Source of the DNA: Planctomycetota bacterium
Lineage (GTDB): Bacteria > Planctomycetota > Phycisphaerae > Sedimentisphaerales > Anaerobacaceae
Direction of reading: 5' to 3'
Length of the DNA stretch: 7,100 nucleotides
Assembly (NCBI GenBank): GCA_023139715.1
Contig: JAGLNB010000022.1
Coordinates: forward strand, 1-7,100
The stretch's first letter is position 1, and every line of letters starts with the position of its first letter. The notes beneath the pieces are model-generated. The model was given only the letters and a program-made list of their open reading frames with translations. It was not told the origin of the DNA and made no database searches. Positions 5,246 to 7,100 of the stretch are shown one piece after another. The position numbers and the translations under genes were made by a program.

Positions 5246-5289
5246 ACGCTTTCACACGTTCGCACTCTTTACACTTTCATACTTTTTAC
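5244..5289. repeat. Degenerate octamer repeat (TTCACACT type) overlapping the dxs 3' end
   Basis: TCACGCTT, TCACACGT, TCGCACTC, TTTACACT and TTCATACT follow each other with an 8-bp period, slipping to 9 towards the right. The dxs stop codon (5269-5271) and its last residues (KSMKV) lie inside the array. The word also resembles the repeat at the nadK start. Confidence 0.55.
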
Positions 5290-7100
5290 TGTTTCTATTA
5301 TTTTATCGGCATTTACGCCTATTGTATCCAGTTGAGCTTTTCTCGAATCTTGTTTTACAAACCTCTTTGGCGCTGCGAGAATAGTGATTTTGCCGGTTTT
5401 TTGGCCGAATTCAATTTTTTCCGCTGCTTCTTCGAGAACAGCCGAGCCAAAACCAGCTGAAACCTGATGGTCTTCAATAGTTATTATATGTTTGCCAGCG
5501 GCCAAAAGTTCGATAATTTTTTCATCGACAGGGGCAGCAAATCTTGCATTGATTACATCGATTTGGATATTTTCTTTTTCGAGTTCTTCCGCAGCCACCA
5601 AAACTTCGGCCAGCATACATCCGTAACTAACGACTGCTATTTTTGAATCTGGACTGCTTTTTACCACAACGCTTTTTCCCATTTCAAACGGTTCGAGCAA
5701 GCTGACGTTTTTATCGAAATCACCATTTGGCACAGCGTCTTTCGGATAGCGAATACACACACAGCTTTTTTGCTCAACGGCAAATTCCAATGCGAGCTGC
5801 ATTTCTTTTTCGCTTGCCGGAGCAATAAGCGTAACATTTGGCAGCATTCGCAGAAAGCCAATATCGAGCATTCCGTGATGCGTCGGCCCGTCGGAGCCAA
5901 CCAGGCCGGCTCTGTCGATGCAGAAAACAACCGGCAGATTCTGCAATGAAACTTCCTGAAATATCTGGTCGAAACTTCTTTGCAAAAACGTTGAATAAAT
6001 ACAAACTATCGGCCTTAGTCCGACTTTGGCCATTCCTGCTGCAATATCAACTGCCGCACTTTCAGCAATTCCAACATCGAAAAATCTTTTTGGGAATTTT
6101 TCTCTGAATTTTTCCAGCCCTGTCCCGTCGCACATAGCTGACGAGATTGCCACTATTTTTTCATTTTTTTCTGCCAGTTCAACGAGATGCTCACCAAAAA
6201 CCTGCGTAAAACTTTTCTGCGTTTTAGCCGCATCGCTTTTTATGCTTTCGCCGTTTATTTTGAATGGGCCAGTCGAATGAAATCTTCTTCCATCTTCTTC
6301 TGCCGGTGAAAAGCCCTTGCCCTTTTTCGTATAAACGTGCAGAATTGCCGGCCGATTCAACTGGCCGATTTCCTCAAATAGCTGCTTTAACGAATCTATA
6401 TCGTGGCCATCCACCGGGCCAAAATACGGAATATTCAAACTCTCAAACATTTGGCTGGCCGGCAGAGCCATTCGCACAGTTTTTTTCAGCCGCTCAATAA
6501 TTTCTTCAACGGTTTTGCCAATGACCGGCGTATGTTCGAGAATGTTATTACAGGTGTTTCGCAAATCTTCGTAGGTTTGGCTTAGCCGAATTTTTGAAAA
6601 GTATTTAGCCATCGCTCCTACCGTCTGGTCGATTGCCATTGAATTATCGTTTAGCACGATGAGCAATTGTCGTTTTACCAGGCCGAGATTATTGAGTGCT
6701 TCAAATGAGATGCCGTTTACAATACTCGCATCTCCGACCACCGCCACCACCTTATTCGTATTGCGTTGGTTGTTCGCTTCGCGCATTTGTTCGCCCAGTG
6801 CCATTCCGACCGCTGTTGCGATTGACGTTCCTGCGTGGCCGACGGAGAACTGGTCGTAATCGCTTTCATCCGGGTTTGGAAAGCCGCTGATTCCGCCTGC
6901 CTGTCTCAATTTTGCAAACCGTTCTTTTCTGCCGGTCAGGATTTTATGCACGTAGCACTGATGGCCAACGTCCCAGAGCAGTTTATCTTTTTTGAAATCG
7001 AATACGCTATGCATTGCCAGCGTCAGTTCCAGCACGCCGAGACTGCTTGCGAGATGGCCGCCTGTTTTGCCTACAGAGACCAGCATAAACTGGCGGATTT
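5269..7100 (-). CDS. dxs: 1-deoxy-D-xylulose-5-phosphate synthase, 5' end beyond window
   Basis: DXS condenses pyruvate and glyceraldehyde 3-phosphate with thiamine diphosphate (ThDP), the first step of the MEP isoprenoid pathway. About 609 residues are visible; the frame continues past the Met at 7086-7084 as IRQF to the edge, and the family is about 620-640 aa, so roughly 25-30 residues are missing. Numbered from that internal Met: GGHLASSLG (9-17), WDVGHQ (38-43), the ThDP/Mg site GDASIVNG (118-125) with LNDNSM (145-150), YFGPVDGHD (221-229), GIAESAAV (339-346) with the catalytic Glu at 342, IYSTFLQRSFDQ (363-374), DRAGLVGSDGPTHHG (391-405) and IRYPKDA (445-451). Two departures from the E. 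coli form are seen: GDA for GDG and ESAAV for EQHAV. All three domains are intact. The last codons lie in an octamer repeat. Confidence 0.96.
   Translation of the reverse strand, partial: IRQFMLVSVGKTGGHLASSLGVLELTLAMHSVFDFKKDKLLWDVGHQCYVHKILTGRKERFAKLRQAGGISGFPNPDESDYDQFSVGHAGTSIATAVGMALGEQMREANNQRNTNKVVAVVGDASIVNGISFEALNNLGLVKRQLLIVLNDNSMAIDQTVGAMAKYFSKIRLSQTYEDLRNTCNNILEHTPVIGKTVEEIIERLKKTVRMALPASQMFESLNIPYFGPVDGHDIDSLKQLFEEIGQLNRPAILHVYTKKGKGFSPAEEDGRRFHSTGPFKINGESIKSDAAKTQKSFTQVFGEHLVELAEKNEKIVAISSAMCDGTGLEKFREKFPKRFFDVGIAESAAVDIAAGMAKVGLRPIVCIYSTFLQRSFDQIFQEVSLQNLPVVFCIDRAGLVGSDGPTHHGMLDIGFLRMLPNVTLIAPASEKEMQLALEFAVEQKSCVCIRYPKDAVPNGDFDKNVSLLEPFEMGKSVVVKSSPDSKIAVVSYGCMLAEVLVAAEELEKENIQIDVINARFAAPVDEKIIELLAAGKHIITIEDHQVSAGFGSAVLEEAAEKIEFGQKTGKITILAAPKRFVKQDSRKAQLDTIGVNADKIIETVKSMKV

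Larger units (their letters stand above)
4975..5268. other. Repeat-filled spacer between dxs and nadK
   Basis: The 294-bp spacer has no ORF that I can support. From left to right it contains the CAAACTTTT repeat, three blocks of 9-bp units in one orientation, one block in the other, a run of ATTCTAA-type heptamers, the ATTGC...GCAAT element and CACACTTT-type octamers. Between these lie only short A- or T-rich stretches such as the T-run at 5209-5216. No promoter for nadK is evident. Confidence 0.7.

Noticed and set aside
7084..7086. ATG at 7086 as the true dxs start
   Set aside because: The frame stays open upstream with family-like residues (IRQF) to the window edge, and the family has about 25-30 residues more at the N-terminus.

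Overview
The window reads as a piece of an ordinary bacterial chromosome, AT-rich (roughly 40% GC by eye), with every recognisable gene on the minus strand. My best guess for the source is a planctomycete-like (PVC-group) bacterium, perhaps Phycisphaerae. The reasons are the DXS sequence (GDASIVNG and ESAAV variants), the secreted charged-linker/TPR protein, and spacers packed with short degenerate repeats. This is an impression from memory and not a database result.

Layout in the direction of transcription (high to low coordinate): (1) dxs, 7100-5269, open at its 5' end and missing roughly 25-30 N-terminal residues, makes 1-deoxy-D-xylulose-5-phosphate for isoprenoids and thiamine/pyridoxal. 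(2) A 294-bp spacer, 4975-5268, is packed with 7-, 8- and 9-bp-period degenerate repeats plus one copy of an ATTGC...GCAAT imperfect palindrome. (3) nadK, 4974-4093, encodes NAD kinase and starts at GTG. (4) A 170-bp spacer, 3923-4092, carries two inverted heptamer arrays that could form a long hairpin just upstream of the next gene. (5) An exported protein of 504 aa, 3922-2408, has a signal peptide, a charged low-complexity middle and three C-terminal TPR units. (6) A DinG/Rad3-type iron-sulfur DNA helicase, 2394-379, begins 13 nt after the TPR stop and is probably cotranscribed with it. (7) A 243-bp spacer, 136-378, holds a perfect 14-bp palindrome and a second, diverged ATTGC...GCAAT element. 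(8) The first 45 codons of a nucleotidyltransferase, 135-1, probably the N-terminus of an MNT-HEPN type protein, run off the left edge.

Functionally, dxs and nadK are housekeeping metabolism: DXP synthesis, and NADP+ whose reduced form feeds the next MEP-pathway step. The TPR/helicase pair looks like an operon by spacing only; the two products act in different compartments and I see no shared pathway. The nucleotidyltransferase is separated by an unrelated-looking spacer.

I do not see a coherent new multi-gene system. The most unusual content is non-coding: the spacers between dxs, nadK and the TPR gene are made almost wholly of phased degenerate short repeats. These run into the coding ends of dxs (C-terminus) and nadK (both ends), and one pair of arrays is arranged as a long inverted repeat next to a ribosome binding site.
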